Shown here: positions 63,940 through 64,000 of the stretch, piece after piece
How positions within the stretch are numbered: position 1 is the stretch's first letter
Layout: every line of letters begins with the position of its first letter
Source of the DNA: Symsagittifera roscoffensis
Lineage: Eukaryota; Xenacoelomorpha; Acoela; Convolutidae
Length of the DNA stretch: 64,000 nucleotides
NCBI RefSeq assembly: GCF_963678635.1
Contig: NC_087071.1
Location: 7,703,624-7,767,623, forward strand
Reading direction: 5' to 3'
Position numbers and translations under genes: made by a program
The notes under the pieces: model-generated
Seen by the model: only the letters and a program-made list of their open reading frames with translations
Databases searched by the model: none
Told to the model about the DNA's origin: nothing

Positions 63940-64000
63940 AGGTGAAGGTCTCAACAAGTAAATGAGATTGCTGAAAAAACGCCTAGCTCAGATGAGGAGT

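Overview
The window is nuclear DNA from an animal. It holds two conserved eukaryotic genes with canonical spliceosomal introns (a TFIIIC subunit and CPSF100), an AT-rich background that looks about two-thirds A+T by eye, and a dense load of eukaryotic retroelements. I cannot name the phylum from sequence alone. Giant Ty3-type elements are known from a few invertebrates (for example the planarian Burro family), but I have no direct evidence for a flatworm.

Region 1, 1 to about 18.2 kb, possibly to about 19.5 kb: one very large Ty3/gypsy-like retroelement, or two adjacent related pieces of one. Its left end lies outside the window. The first half is Gag, then Pol (protease, reverse transcriptase, RNase H, integrase with a GPY/F module), and Pol appears to end in a macrodomain. 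After a 0.4 kb non-coding spacer comes a second polyprotein of roughly 3000 residues. It begins with a coiled coil and an SGNH-type hydrolase, and the remainder matches nothing I recognise. The copy is broken by several frame changes and two in-frame stops. Short palindromes and shared words link the spacer to the tail after the second polyprotein, which suggests that both halves belong to one system.

Region 2, about 19.8 to 26.5 kb: a graveyard of decayed elements. It contains a minus-strand ORF remnant, a non-LTR element with RT and restriction-like-endonuclease remnants, tandem repeats, an unknown broken ORF, a 1.2 kb repeat, and a truncated Penelope-like element with a hammerhead-ribozyme-like core.

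Region 3, 26.9 to 55.2 kb: two host genes on the + strand. GTF3C5 has 2 exons and encodes 457 residues. CPSF2 has 16 exons and encodes 801 residues. Both models were assembled exon by exon with phases that agree throughout. Their introns are inflated by a repeat family (called R1 here), by nested tandem duplications in the 8.4 kb intron 4 (one of which carries a 40 bp piece of exon 5), and by tRNA-derived SINE-like sequence.

Region 4, 55.2 to 64 kb: AT-rich intergenic DNA with a four-copy 286 bp tandem array, a doubtful minus-strand cysteine-rich ORF, and the left end (probable LTR, primer-binding site, broken gag) of a second, Mag-like gypsy element that runs off the right edge.
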